A stretch of DNA of 64,000 nt from Deltaproteobacteria bacterium (GCA_022601195.1 JAHZIX010000045.1:372001-436000); one strand, 5' to 3'. Counted from the stretch's first letter, positions 39,306 through 48,727 are shown. Notes: a model not told the origin generated them from the sequence alone. Translations and numbers: made by a program.

Positions 39306-40055
39306 TCATTTTTTCCCCAAAGATGCGACCAGTGCCATCAGGGCTTGTTGGGTCTCATCGCTAAACCACTCTTCCATGACGGTCTCTAGGTCCTGCTCTC
39401 GTCGTTTCTCGAACCCAGCCAAGAGCGGCCCACGGGCCGTCTGACGAGTTCGTGCTAGGGCGCGACGGGGGAGCTTTAGGAGCCTTAGGCAGGTTGCGAC
39501 AGCCCGCTCTTCCACTGCGTCGGCGGCAGCCAGCTCATTGACCAGGCCGACCCGATGAGCTTCGAGGGCATCGATCAGCTGACCCTCTGTCGCCATCTGC
39601 TCCGCGAGCCGGGGGCCCACTAGGCGTTCCAGCGCCAGATAGATAGCGGAAGGGAGGGATAGACCCACTCGAACTTCGTTTAGGCCAATTTTGAACCGAC
39701 CTTCCGCCATGATTCGGCGATCGCAGAAAACTCCGATCACCGCTCCTCCGGCAGGACTGTGGCCGGTGATGGCAGCGACGACGGGAATCGGAGAGGCAGC
39801 GAGGGATTGCAGAAGGGAGTAGAAATCGGCCCAAACACCGGCCAATGTTTCCCGATCGAGCTGAATCAGGGTAGGAACATCGAGGCCCGCACTAAACATT
39901 CCAGGTGACCCGCTGATGACCAGCGCCTCAGCTTCCTTTCCGAAGGCCGCCACCGCCTCCCGAAGGGCCGCGATGAGCTCGGGGTTGAGCGCATTAGCCG
40001 GCGGTCGGTTCATGCGCAGTAGCCGAACGGGACCCTCGTTGCGAACTTCAAGCAT
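39306..40055 (-). CDS. Enoyl-CoA hydratase/isomerase family protein
   Basis: A 249-aa crotonase-fold protein that acts on acyl-CoA thioesters. The oxyanion-hole segments are FSAGLDVPTLIQ near residue 54 and ITGHSPAGGAVIGVFCDRRI near 95-114; the nearby FKIGLNEVRVGLSLP is typical. The first catalytic Glu of classical hydratases would sit at the start of the helix after GGA; here the position after GHSPAGG is hydrophobic, so isomerase or other crotonase chemistry is as likely as hydration, near the delta3-delta2 enoyl-CoA isomerase type. It is convergent with the Rossmann-protein gene (18-bp gap) and has no fatty-acid neighbours. Confidence 0.82.
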   Translation of the reverse strand: MLEVRNEGPVRLLRMNRPPANALNPELIAALREAVAAFGKEAEALVISGSPGMFSAGLDVPTLIQLDRETLAGVWADFYSLLQSLAASPIPVVAAITGHSPAGGAVIGVFCDRRIMAEGRFKIGLNEVRVGLSLPSAIYLALERLVGPRLAEQMATEGQLIDALEAHRVGLVNELAAADAVEERAVATCLRLLKLPRRALARTRQTARGPLLAGFEKRREQDLETVMEEWFSDETQQALMALVASLGKK

Positions 40056-40433
40056 GTGGACTCCTCTTGGGTTTCCTGGAAACGATTAGGTCTGCGAAGA
40101 CCTCTTGTTCCTAAGACTATCGAATTTCGGTGTCTCCAAATGGGCCTGAGCGGAAACTATAGTTTTGTACGGGCACACTAAGGGTTCACTACAACGCGGG
40201 ACTTTGTGGTCTTCCGCAACTCCTGGGCGCGGCGCAATGATGTTGGGGAAACACATTCGCCGCGCATTTTTTATCCTCGACCTCCTATCCTTGACGACAC
40301 TCCTCACTGACGGGCTGGGCTTCTGGCCAGTGATGAGGTTCAAGAAGGCCAGCCGGCCCAGGCGCGAAGTCCCCCCGCTTGGCGAACAGAGCCTCTGTGC
40401 TAGCATGCGCTCTTTATCGGAGCCATTCCTCCA
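40056..40433. other. 378-bp gap, no gene found
   Basis: Divergent spacer between the crotonase gene and the first VanZ gene. I see no start/stop pair with coding character, no RNA gene and no strong promoter pair. An imperfect inverted repeat of CCTCACTGA with CAGTGATGAGG (about 40303-40339) is the only structure noted. Confidence 0.5.
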
Positions 40434-40919
40434 ATGCCGGTTCCAGCACCAAACGAAACACTCGCCCTACGAACCTTTTGGTGGGTACTGCTCGCGGTGA
40501 GCATCTCGATTGTCCTCTGGTTCACACTGATTCCTCAGAGCTCGGTCCGGTCGACCAACCTCATTCCGTTTTCCCAGTCCGCTAGGGCATTTCGGGCCCT
40601 TATTCGCTCTCCTCAACCCCTAGATCACCCAGCGCTACCGTTTTTGGTTGTCCAGGTCATTGGCAATGTGGCTGCCTTCGTGCCCATTGGTTTCGGTGCC
40701 GCCGGACTGTTCTGGCTGAAGAAGCGTTGGCGAACCTTAGGCCGGGCCCTGTTGCTGGGTTGCTTCTTGAGCGTTTTCATCGAGCTGGCCCAGTTGTTGA
40801 TCCCAACTCGAGCGACAGATATCGACGACGTGATTTTCAACACCGCCGGGGCTGGTTTGGGGGCGCTGGTTCTGCTATTTCTCTTTCGCAAGACAGGCCG
40901 AGCCGGAACGGTGGTTTGA
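40434..40919 (+). CDS. VanZ-like membrane protein (first of pair)
   Basis: A 161-aa protein with four membrane segments (about residues 14-30, 68-92, 98-118, 128-152). It fits the VanZ-like family: WFTLIPQSS near the first helix exit, NVAAFVPIGFG in helix 2, the acidic-polar VFIELAQLLIPTRATDIDDVIFNTAG block which is the family signature, and a final hydrophobic helix. VanZ proteins alter teicoplanin sensitivity in enterococci, but the broad family has no defined activity. It lies just upstream of a larger protein with a related domain. Confidence 0.85.
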   Translation: MPVPAPNETLALRTFWWVLLAVSISIVLWFTLIPQSSVRSTNLIPFSQSARAFRALIRSPQPLDHPALPFLVVQVIGNVAAFVPIGFGAAGLFWLKKRWRTLGRALLLGCFLSVFIELAQLLIPTRATDIDDVIFNTAGAGLGALVLLFLFRKTGRAGTVV

Positions 40920-40928
40920 TCTCCGGTG

Positions 40929-42092
40929 ATGGGGGGCTTTGTAGCCAGAGTCGGCGCTTTTCTACCGGTGCTCGTACTAGCTTCGGCTAGTGTTTTGACG
41001 GCCCCTTTCCTGGGCCTCGCGCGAAATGCACTTCTGGATGCCTTTCCCCGCACTTTTGTTGTTGTCCTGGGGCTCGTTTTGGGAGGTGGGTTTCTAGGGC
41101 TACTCATCTTAGGTGCGTGGAGGGTGAGGTCGCTGGGTAAGAGGGCCTACGCGGGATTGCTCCTATTGGCGGTATTGGTGGCCTTACAGGCCTTTGTCTT
41201 CAATCGAGGCATCCCGAGGGTCGATATCGTCGAGAAGGTCCACTTCATTCAATACGGGCTGCTGGCGTTGCTGCTCTATCGGGCGGTGCGGGTTTCCGGA
41301 GATCTTTCCATGGTGGCCATTCCCCTGTTGGGAGCTTTGGCAACGGGCTCCCTAGAAGAGTGGGTGCAGTGGCTGGTGCCGCTTCGGGTTGGCGAAGTCA
41401 TGGATGTGGCCTTGAACCTCTACGCCGGTGCCTGTGGCCTAGTCTTGGGATGGACCGTATACCCACCAGCAGAGTTCAGGTTTCGGTTGCCAGCGCCAAG
41501 CCTCAGGCTGGTGAGCGGCTTTGCCGCGTCGGCGATATTGCTCTTTGGGTTGTTCTACCACTGTGCGCATCTCGGGTACCTTCTGCGGGACCCGGAAATC
41601 GGTGAATTCCGATCCTGGCATTCATTGAGGTCCCTGGAGGAAAAGACGGCCCTCTACGCTGCGTTGTGGCAGCGCCAACCACCACAGCTAGATCGGGTTC
41701 TCGACGTAGAGAATAGATTCGCGACGGAGGCCGGGTGGCACGTCTCTGCCCGCAATGGCGCCTATAGTCGGGGAGACTATTGTACGGCCCTCAAAGAGAA
41801 CCAGATCCTGGAAAAGTACTTCCAGCCCTTCTTAGATATTCCCAACAAAAACGCTGCAGGAACCCGAAGGCTCTCATCCGACCAAGATCGGGAGTTGGAG
41901 ACCAAGACAGCAGGAAAGTGCCCAGACTTTCGAAGTGAAGCTTTAGAGAATCGAATCGACACCCGGATTCACAAGAAGACCTGGTGGCTGTTCGTCACGA
42001 GCCTGCTAGGGATCGTTGGGGCGATAGGAATATTCCAGAAACAGCGGAAGGCTTCGGGGAAGGGAAAGAGTGGCTCCTCGGGAGGGACTTGA
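40929..42092 (+). CDS. VanZ-like membrane protein with C-terminal extension
   Basis: A 387-aa protein with a VanZ-like N-terminal half and extra sequence. Hydrophobic segments near residues 8-24, 38-60, 75-92, 105-118 and 130-165; the signature EKVHFIQYGLLALLLYRA and SLEEWVQWLVPLRVGEVMDV are diagnostic of the VanZ-like group. A transmembrane helix (LVSGFAASAILLFGLFYHCA) then leads into a soluble region of about 130 residues rich in charged residues and lacking a known domain, then a last helix (WWLFVTSLLGIVGAIGIF) and a Lys/Ser/Gly tail. A GTG three bases earlier (40926) is an alternative start. The last 19 codon bases overlap the tRNA-Asn gene on the other strand. Confidence 0.8.
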   Translation: MGGFVARVGAFLPVLVLASASVLTAPFLGLARNALLDAFPRTFVVVLGLVLGGGFLGLLILGAWRVRSLGKRAYAGLLLLAVLVALQAFVFNRGIPRVDIVEKVHFIQYGLLALLLYRAVRVSGDLSMVAIPLLGALATGSLEEWVQWLVPLRVGEVMDVALNLYAGACGLVLGWTVYPPAEFRFRLPAPSLRLVSGFAASAILLFGLFYHCAHLGYLLRDPEIGEFRSWHSLRSLEEKTALYAALWQRQPPQLDRVLDVENRFATEAGWHVSARNGAYSRGDYCTALKENQILEKYFQPFLDIPNKNAAGTRRLSSDQDRELETKTAGKCPDFRSEALENRIDTRIHKKTWWLFVTSLLGIVGAIGIFQKQRKASGKGKSGSSGGT

Positions 42093-42145
42093 ACCCCCAA
42101 CCTATCGGTTAACAGCCGACCGCTCTACCATTGAGCTACCGAGGA
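42074..42145 (-). tRNA. tRNA-Asn (GTT)
   Basis: On the minus strand TCCTCGG (42139-42145) and CCGAGGA (42075-42081) form the acceptor stem; the D arm GCTCAATGGTAGAGC, an anticodon stem with loop CTGTTAA (anticodon GTT) and a T arm with TTCAAGT are all present. The discriminator is G and CCA is encoded at 42071-42073. The gene lies downstream of rpoD with its own strong promoter. Confidence 0.96.
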
Positions 42146-42176
42146 AAGTGTCCGGGTCTTCGGCCCGAAGTCCCGG

Positions 42177-42205
42177 ATTCTAGAGCCGAAAACGACCCTT
42201 GTCAA
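42177..42205 (-). promoter_or_regulatory. Promoter of tRNA-Asn
   Basis: On the minus strand a perfect -35 TTGACA (42200-42205) and -10 TAGAAT (42177-42182) are exactly 17 bp apart, ending 31 bp before the mature tRNA. The short leader contains a CTTCGGGCCGAAG hairpin. This is a near-consensus housekeeping promoter. Confidence 0.78.
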
Positions 42206-42239
42206 TCTGACCAGGCGGACCGTTGCCCACCGTCTGTTT

Positions 42240-43961
42240 TTACCCTCCCGAGGCTGAATCCAAGAAGGGTCGTAGCTTCAGGGAGCGGCTGGGGTGGCGA
42301 AGTTTGCGCAGTGCCTTGGATTCGATCTGCCGGATGCGCTCTCGGGTCACATTGAAAGATCTGCCAACCTCTTCCAGGGTGTGCTCGGAACCCTCCCCTA
42401 CACCGAACCTCATTTTTAACACCAGCTCTTCGCGGGGAGTGAGGGACTTGAGGACTCGGCGAGTTTGGTCCTTGAGATTCGAGAAGATCACCGACTCGAT
42501 CGGGGATACGGCGTTCTTGTCTTCGATGAAGTCCCCCAAGTGAGAGTCCTCTTCCTCTCCGATGGGTGTTTCCAGGGATATTGGCTCCTGAGCGATTTTC
42601 ATGATCTTCCGAACCTTGGAGGCAGGAAGGTCCATGCGCTCGCCAATCTCCTCGGCGGTGGGCTCCCGGCCGAGTTCCTGTACGAGGGACCGACTCGTCC
42701 GAGTCAGCTTGTTGATCGTCTCGATCATGTGAACCGGAATTCGAATGGTCCGCGCCTGGTCTGCGATGGCCCGGGTGATCGCCTGCCGAATCCACCATGT
42801 GGCGTAGGTGGAAAACTTGTAGCCTCTTCGATACTCAAATTTTTCGACAGCTTTCATCAGGCCGATGTTTCCTTCCTGAATCAGATCCAGGAACTGTAGG
42901 CCTCGATTGGTGTATTTCTTGGCGATGGAGACGACCAAGCGGAGGTTGGCGACGATCAACTCTTCTTTCGCCCGCTCGCAGAGAGCTTCACCCTGGCGAA
43001 TCTTGTCGATCGTTTTTGCTACCTGGGCGTGGGTGGTGCCGTAGCGCTCCTCGACGCCCCGTAGGCGTCCGCGATATTTCTCGATGCGACCACGGTGCAT
43101 CTCTTGGAGCTCTTCGTTGTCCTTCTCCTGCCGTAGCGCAGCTTGGGCACGACGAATGTCTCTTTCATGGCGGGAGAACTGCTCGTCAATGTCCTTGAGG
43201 AAGTCCACCAACTGGTTGCGGGTCTGGACACTGAAATCAATCGTTCGAATGTCCTTGGCAATCTTGGCGAGGAGCCGGTCCACCTCTCGCTCGATTTCCT
43301 GAAACCTCTCGCCGTCGGGCTTCTGGCGCTTCTGGCGCTTCCGCAAGCCCTGCATGGTCTGGTCGTTGGCGGCGATCTGTTCGAAGATGCGTAGGTTGCG
43401 CTTGATACGCTCCACGGCTTTCGGGTCGAGAGGCTCGTCGGACTCGCCGTCCACGACTTCTCTCAGAATCGCTTTGTCCTTGAGGGCAAGCTCGTTGAGG
43501 CGCAGCAATTCGCGCAATACCAAGGGGTTCTCACAAAGAGCTTCGTAGACCATCCACTCGCCCTGCTCGATTCGCTGGGCGATCTCTACCTCTCCGTCAC
43601 GGTCGAGGAGGGGAACTGTGCCCATCTCTCGGAGGTACATGCGAACGGGGTCATTCGTTTTTTCGTGGGCGCTAAGAGTGAACTCAGGGACGTCTTCGCC
43701 GTCCTTTTTCTCGAAATCGCCGCCGAGCGTCTCCAGTTCGTCTCGATTCTGATGTCGCTCAGGTCGGTCGATAACGTTGACACCGAGCTCCACGAGTCGG
43801 GCGTAGACTTCTTTGAGCTCCTCTGGGACGGTCACAACCTCTTCTGGTAGAAGCTCGTGAATCTCGTCGAAAAGCAGATAGCCCTTCCCTTTGCCGAGCT
43901 CCATGAGCTGCTTGGCAGAGGTGTATTTGTCTTCGATGCGCGTCATGCTTGCAGAGGTCAA
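42240..43961 (-). CDS. rpoD: RNA polymerase primary sigma factor RpoD
   Basis: The housekeeping sigma-70 factor. The 573-aa protein has region 1.1 (KQLMELGKGKGYLLFDEIHE), region 1.2 DPVRMYLREMGTVPLL near residue 105, a non-conserved acidic/charged spacer, region 2 with YRRGYKFSTYATWWIRQAIT and RTIRIPVHM, region 3 and region 4.2 HTLEEVGRSFNVTRERIRQI near the C-terminus. The first start is TTG at 43961, preceded by GAGGTAAGG; an in-frame ATG at 43946 is an alternative. The size and the region 1.1 show it is the primary sigma, not an alternative one. It is 455 bp downstream of dnaG. Confidence 0.96.
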   Translation of the reverse strand: MTSASMTRIEDKYTSAKQLMELGKGKGYLLFDEIHELLPEEVVTVPEELKEVYARLVELGVNVIDRPERHQNRDELETLGGDFEKKDGEDVPEFTLSAHEKTNDPVRMYLREMGTVPLLDRDGEVEIAQRIEQGEWMVYEALCENPLVLRELLRLNELALKDKAILREVVDGESDEPLDPKAVERIKRNLRIFEQIAANDQTMQGLRKRQKRQKPDGERFQEIEREVDRLLAKIAKDIRTIDFSVQTRNQLVDFLKDIDEQFSRHERDIRRAQAALRQEKDNEELQEMHRGRIEKYRGRLRGVEERYGTTHAQVAKTIDKIRQGEALCERAKEELIVANLRLVVSIAKKYTNRGLQFLDLIQEGNIGLMKAVEKFEYRRGYKFSTYATWWIRQAITRAIADQARTIRIPVHMIETINKLTRTSRSLVQELGREPTAEEIGERMDLPASKVRKIMKIAQEPISLETPIGEEEDSHLGDFIEDKNAVSPIESVIFSNLKDQTRRVLKSLTPREELVLKMRFGVGEGSEHTLEEVGRSFNVTRERIRQIESKALRKLRHPSRSLKLRPFLDSASGG

Positions 43962-44417
43962 AAGCCTTACCTCACATTAGCTGGGGAAAGAAAATCTCCC
44001 CGAAAGGGTCTTCCCGGATACTCTTCCGCCTCACTCGAGAGAGCTGATTTTCGTGAGGTGGGAGGGTATGTTTCAGCGGGTTTCCGGTTCGGGAGTGCGC
44101 TTACCCGAGATGCATTATCTTATTACACTACACAAAGCGAACCGAGAACACGGCTTGCGTTTCTCGGCCCTGTGCCGAATCTCTCTCGGACGATTCCAAA
44201 ACCTTTTCGGGCGATCATGGTCGACAGCGATACGCTGACTCAAGCTTCAAACTTTCGAGTGAACAGAGCCAGCATTCCTTTGTAGCACAACGGCTATCAT
44301 CTGGTCAACGAGCCGACAGCCAAGTCAGAGAGCCCACTCAACACTAGTTAGAGGCATTTGGAGAGAAAATTATTCCCTGTAGGGCGAATAAGGAAGCATC
44401 ATCGAATGCACGGAAGA
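43962..44417. other. dnaG-rpoD spacer
   Basis: A 456-bp stretch without a convincing gene. It should carry the rpoD promoter (see the candidate at 44279-44308). A 142-codon open frame on the plus strand extends into rpoD antisense sequence and has no coding character. No small RNA is evident. Confidence 0.5.
44279..44308 (-). promoter_or_regulatory. Candidate rpoD promoter
   Basis: On the minus strand TTGACC (44303-44308, one mismatch to TTGACA) and TACAAA (44279-44284, four of six matches to TATAAT) are 18 bp apart in the dnaG-rpoD spacer. It would leave an untranslated leader of about 310 bases, longer than usual, so another promoter nearer rpoD cannot be excluded. Confidence 0.28.
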
Positions 44418-46163
44418 TCATTCGGACAAGGGGCGAACTTTCTTGGCCATGGCCGTTTCCGCGATCAATTCCTTCAGCAACTCGTAGTCTCCCCGCTGCT
44501 CCGCTTCTCTTATACGAGCCACGAGCTCATTTCGTTGCTGTTTTTGCCAACGATCAGAAAGTTTGGCGATCAGCTCCCGGGTGCCGAAGGGGTTCTCGGT
44601 CTCTTGGCCTCCGTGTTCGATTCGCGAAAGGCGCCCCAGCTCGGCACCTCCGGGGGGCAGGCTGCGCTGCACATCTTCGAGGGTCGGCGCCCGCTCGAGC
44701 TGGGAGTAGGTCTGGTAGTAAACCTCGTAGATCCGGCGGCATAGGTTGTCGAAAAAAACATCTGCCGCCGGAAGCAGATTTGCAGCCGGAGCACTGGCCG
44801 GTTGTCGAAGCAGTCTTTCTAGAAGGAGCTCTTCCATCTGTCGAGTCACCGATTCCCTGGGTTCCGTTTGTCGCTCGGGAGCCGCGGAGCTGCGTTTCCA
44901 GAGAGATTCTTCGGGAACTCCGAGGCGTTGTGCGGCGAGCCGGGCGTAGCCGGAGCGGACGATGGTGTCAGGGATGGGGTGAAGGAGCTTACGGATATGA
45001 CCCGCCGCTTCGGACCGGATCTTTGGGTCGCGGATGGCCTGCGGCAGGATCAGAAGGTCGAGAGCTGTCAAGACGGCATCAGGACCTTCTTCGATCGACA
45101 CCTTGACGGCTTCAGGGCCTAGGCTCAAGCGAAGAGAGTCGGGGTCCTCGCCAGCTCCCAACTGAGCTCGCCTTACCTTTAGTCCTTCAGCGAGAAGGGT
45201 CGGCAGCGCGCGTTGAAAGGCCGCTTCGCCAGCCTTGTCACCGTCATAGGCGACGACGACCTCTTCGCAGTACCGCCCCAAGAGCTTGGCCTGCTCGGGG
45301 GTTAGAGACGTTCCCATGCTGGCCACGGCGCCGGGGAATCCGCAGGCTTCGACGGCGAGGACGTCGAAATAGCCTTCGGTGAGAACCGCCACTCGAGACT
45401 CCCGCAGGGCCTTCTTGGCGTGGTGAAGGCCGTAGAGAAGCCGCCCTTTGTGAAACTGTTCCGTTTCACTGGTGTTGATGTACTTGGCCTTATGATCTCC
45501 GAGAGTGCGACCCCCGAAGCCCAGGAGCCTCCCGATGGGGCTGCGAATGGGAAAAATGAGCCGATTGCGGAAACGGTCGTAGGGCTTCCCCCCTTGCCGG
45601 TCGGATCGTCCGATCAAGCCGGCCGCTTCGAGATCAGCCAGGGGAATGCTCCCTGACAGGGCCTTAAGGAGGTTCTCCCAGCCGTCGGGAGCAAAGCCGA
45701 GACCAAAACGTTCGACTTGGCGCTGGGGAATCTGCCTCTCCTCCAGATATCGCTGGGGAAACGCGGTTTCCGATAGCTGCTGGCGAAAAAACTCATCCGC
45801 AGCTTGTAGAGCCCCGTGGAGGTCCCGCTCCTCTCCTCTCTGCCGACGAGAGTCCTTGGAGGGCAAGGGAATCCCATACCGCATGGCCAGGGACTCGATA
45901 GCCGCAGGAAAGTCCTCTCCACTGGTGAGCATGTAAAGGCGGATCGCATCCCCACCGGCGCCACACCCGAAACAGTAGAACAACCCCTTGTCCGGGTCGA
46001 CGCTAAAAGAAGGGGTTTTCTCCTTGTGAAGAGGGCAAAGACCCTCGTGCCGCTTTCCAGCTTTGCGTAGGCTGGTGTGCTCGGAGGCAACTGCGACCAC
46101 GTCCACGGCATCCCGAACCGCCTGGATCAGCTGGGGGTTGAGATCAATATTTCCCAAAGCCAT
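44418..46163 (-). CDS. dnaG: DNA primase DnaG
   Basis: DnaG makes RNA primers at the replication fork. The 581-aa protein has the N-terminal CHC2 zinc-binding domain (CPLHKEKTPSF and FYCFGCGAGGD near residues 43-70), the catalytic core with the RNA-polymerase signature near GFGGRTLGDHKAKYINTSET, and the Toprim metal residues in VLTEGYFDVLA (Glu) near 262 and AYDGDKAGE (Asp-x-Asp) near 313. A C-terminal helicase-interaction part follows. It begins 29 bases after mutS2 on the same strand, so they are likely co-transcribed. Confidence 0.96.
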   Translation of the reverse strand: MALGNIDLNPQLIQAVRDAVDVVAVASEHTSLRKAGKRHEGLCPLHKEKTPSFSVDPDKGLFYCFGCGAGGDAIRLYMLTSGEDFPAAIESLAMRYGIPLPSKDSRRQRGEERDLHGALQAADEFFRQQLSETAFPQRYLEERQIPQRQVERFGLGFAPDGWENLLKALSGSIPLADLEAAGLIGRSDRQGGKPYDRFRNRLIFPIRSPIGRLLGFGGRTLGDHKAKYINTSETEQFHKGRLLYGLHHAKKALRESRVAVLTEGYFDVLAVEACGFPGAVASMGTSLTPEQAKLLGRYCEEVVVAYDGDKAGEAAFQRALPTLLAEGLKVRRAQLGAGEDPDSLRLSLGPEAVKVSIEEGPDAVLTALDLLILPQAIRDPKIRSEAAGHIRKLLHPIPDTIVRSGYARLAAQRLGVPEESLWKRSSAAPERQTEPRESVTRQMEELLLERLLRQPASAPAANLLPAADVFFDNLCRRIYEVYYQTYSQLERAPTLEDVQRSLPPGGAELGRLSRIEHGGQETENPFGTRELIAKLSDRWQKQQRNELVARIREAEQRGDYELLKELIAETAMAKKVRPLSE

Positions 46164-46192
46164 AGTGGTATTTCCGGCCCTCTTCGGGCGGT

Positions 46193-48607
46193 CTAGTCAC
46201 CCAAACCTACCAAGGTTGCACCGTTGCCGCCCTCGCGATCTCCTCCCGGGCGAACCGTCCCGACTGCAGGGTGGCGTCGTAGATGTTCCCGCACAGCACT
46301 TCTCAAGCGGCCGGAGCCGTGGCCGTGAATGATGCGAACCTCCGACAGGCTTGCCAAGAGAGCCTGGTCCAGGAACCGTTCCAGTTGTTCCAAAGCGGGC
46401 TCTACCCGCTGGCCAATGAGGTTGATCTCCCGAGTCCCCTGTGGCTCAGCGTCGCGGGTCGGTTGTCGGTCTCTGCTCGTCTTCGGTCGCCGGTCGGCGC
46501 CATCACCCTGTGGAGCGAGCATCAACTCTTCTTCTCGGCAGCGAAGGGACTTTCCCCGAACCTGAACCTCGGCCCGACCTCGGTCGAGCTTCTGGAGCGT
46601 ACCTACCCATCGGAGGGTTCGGTGCTGAACGCTCTTTCCGACCTCGAGAGGTCCGTGGGATTCCGGTAGCTGCTCCTGGTCAGAAGCCAGCGGGGCTTCG
46701 GAGAACAGCCGCTCGACAGCTTCTCTCTCGAGTCCCTTGCGGCGTCCCCTGGCAAATTCTCGACTGAGGGAGGAGACTTCCCCTCGCAATTTCAATAGGA
46801 CTTCGTGGCGGAAGGTCTCCACTTCGCCTCTCATCCTCGCGGCGAGGCTCTTGCGCTCTTTTCGGAGCTCCACCTCCTGCGTGGTGAGGCGTTCTCGAAG
46901 CAAAGTCGCGTCGGCGACCTCTGCTTCCAACCGGGATCGGGTTTCCGCGACCTCCTGCCGGAGCCTCTCCGCTTCCGTCAAGACGCGTCTCAGGTCGCGG
47001 TGCTCCTCCGTGAGCTTTGCCTCGGCTCGGTCTAGCCATTCCGGAGGTAGGCCTAGCCGTCGACCGAGACTTATGGCCTCGCTCCCTCCGGGAGGGCCGG
47101 GAACCAGGTGAAAGGTCGGGGCGCCGCTCTGAGCATCGAATTCCATGGCGGCGCAGGACGCCCCTTCGAGCTCCATGGCAGAGGCTGCTACCTGCACCAG
47201 GTGGCTGGTGACCAAGCACAACGCGCCGCGCTCGAGTAGCGTCTCCACGAGAGACACGGCGAGGGCCGCCCCTTCCGCCGGGTCGGTGCCCGAGCCCAGC
47301 TCGTCCAGGAGTACCAGGGATTCAGGCCCCGCTAGATCCCAAACCTCCTTGAGCCTCAGTAATCGACCGCTGAAGGTGGATCGGTCGGTCAACAGATCTT
47401 GTTCGTCCCCAACGGTTGCAACCAAGCCGCTCAGTATTGGAACGACGCTACCTTTGGCCGCCGGGATAGGCAGGCCGCAAAGGGTGCAGAGGACCAAAAC
47501 TCCCGTTGTCTTGAGGGCCACGGTCTTTCCGCCGGCATTGGGCCCGGTGACCACCATCACTCTGTGCTCTGGGGCGAGCGAGAGGCCTAAGGGGGTTACC
47601 GGGCTAAGGTGGCCTGCCTGCCCAAGGGCCACCTCCCGAAGGTCTGCGAATGCGGGATCCAAAAGAGGGTGTCGAGCTTCCAAGAGTCTTAATTTTTGGC
47701 CCGACCCGACCTCTGCCAGCCTGCCGGAGCCCAGCTCCCCGAAGCGAACTTTGGCTTGCAGGGTGTCCAACTCACCGAGGAAGGCCAGGTGGGCCTGCAA
47801 TTCCGATGATCGAAGCCGGACCTCGGAAAGCAGCTCCCGAAGAATTCGTGCCCTCTCGGCAGTTTCCTCTTCTGAGGATTGCTGCAGCCGATTGTTCGGC
47901 TCTACTGCGTCCAGCGGTTCGAAATAGAAGCTTCTACCGGAGCCAGACCGACCATGGGTCAAACCGCCCAGTCGGCCGCGGGAGCCCGACTGCAGGGTGA
48001 GCAACAGCCGCCCTCCCCGCAAGGGAATCGTCTCCTCGCTCAGCAACTCCCGGTTTTGCTGCACGTAGTCCCGGAGTTGTTGGTAGAGGCCGTCCCGAAG
48101 ACCCTGAATCTGGCCCCGCAGGCGAACGAGCTCCGGGCTGGCATCCGGCCTCACTTCACCCCGGCGATCCAGGGTTCGGCTGATCTTTCTCTCCAGATCA
48201 CTGATGTCTTCCAGCGGTTCTCCGAGCTCGAGCAGGGCCGAACAGGGAGGGTCCGCGGTCTGGATCTTCTGAAGCGCTTCTCGGCTGAGCCGTAGCAGGG
48301 AAGCAAGGAGGGTTAGGTCGGTGCCAAGGGTCGCGCCGTGCCCGGAGAAAAGGCGTGAAGAGGCTTCCCCCAAGGGTTCCTCAAAAGAGGGAATGAGGGT
48401 TCCGAAAGCCAGCAGGCGTTGGCCTTCTTCGTAGCGATTCCGCTGTGTTTCTAGGGCTTGGGGACACCGCATTGGCCGCAAGTGTTGCAAGCGTCGGGCC
48501 CCGAGGTCCGTTGCCGCAAGCTGGGCCAACATGGAGAGTACCGACGGAAACTCGAGGGCCTGGAGGGTGGCGGGAGAGACCTCCAAATATTCTTCAAGGA
48601 GGGGCAT
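46193..48607 (-). CDS. mutS2: Endonuclease MutS2
   Basis: MutS2 is a MutS homologue with a C-terminal Smr nuclease domain; it blocks recombination or acts on stalled ribosomes, depending on the species. The 804-aa protein has core/lever helices, the ABC ATPase (Walker A TGPNAGGKTVALKT near residue 335, signature TFSGRLLRLKEV, Walker B LVLLDELGSGTDPAEGAALA near 410-429), a long coiled coil (EWLDRAEAKLTEEHRDL onward), and the Smr domain with EINLIGQRVEPALEQLERFL and IIHGHGSGRLRSAVREHL. No mismatch-recognition domain I is present, as expected. The ATG at 48607 begins the family N-terminus; an upstream frame to 48637 lacks homology. Confidence 0.95.
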   Translation of the reverse strand: MPLLEEYLEVSPATLQALEFPSVLSMLAQLAATDLGARRLQHLRPMRCPQALETQRNRYEEGQRLLAFGTLIPSFEEPLGEASSRLFSGHGATLGTDLTLLASLLRLSREALQKIQTADPPCSALLELGEPLEDISDLERKISRTLDRRGEVRPDASPELVRLRGQIQGLRDGLYQQLRDYVQQNRELLSEETIPLRGGRLLLTLQSGSRGRLGGLTHGRSGSGRSFYFEPLDAVEPNNRLQQSSEEETAERARILRELLSEVRLRSSELQAHLAFLGELDTLQAKVRFGELGSGRLAEVGSGQKLRLLEARHPLLDPAFADLREVALGQAGHLSPVTPLGLSLAPEHRVMVVTGPNAGGKTVALKTTGVLVLCTLCGLPIPAAKGSVVPILSGLVATVGDEQDLLTDRSTFSGRLLRLKEVWDLAGPESLVLLDELGSGTDPAEGAALAVSLVETLLERGALCLVTSHLVQVAASAMELEGASCAAMEFDAQSGAPTFHLVPGPPGGSEAISLGRRLGLPPEWLDRAEAKLTEEHRDLRRVLTEAERLRQEVAETRSRLEAEVADATLLRERLTTQEVELRKERKSLAARMRGEVETFRHEVLLKLRGEVSSLSREFARGRRKGLEREAVERLFSEAPLASDQEQLPESHGPLEVGKSVQHRTLRWVGTLQKLDRGRAEVQVRGKSLRCREEELMLAPQGDGADRRPKTSRDRQPTRDAEPQGTREINLIGQRVEPALEQLERFLDQALLASLSEVRIIHGHGSGRLRSAVREHLRRHPAVGTVRPGGDREGGNGATLVGLGD

Positions 48608-48644
48608 GGCGACCGCTATCCTAACCTCGAACAGCACATCTCGA

Positions 48645-48686
48645 GGGGAAAAACAAAACGGGAGCCGCTCTAAAACGACTCCCGTT
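48645..48686 (-). terminator. Rho-independent terminator after rpsU
   Basis: On the minus strand AACGGGAG pairs perfectly with CTCCCGTT (48679-48686 and 48657-48664) across a 14-base loop and is followed by TTGTTTTTCCCC. It lies between rpsU and mutS2, so most transcripts from the rpsU promoter probably stop here. Confidence 0.85.
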
Positions 48687-48727
48687 CGCTCTAATCGTGG
48701 GTGCCAGCGGTTGCTCGCACTCCAACC

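Noticed and set aside
43857..44285. 142-codon plus-strand frame near the dnaG-rpoD spacer
   Set aside because: Partly antisense to rpoD, no ribosome-binding site and no family resemblance.
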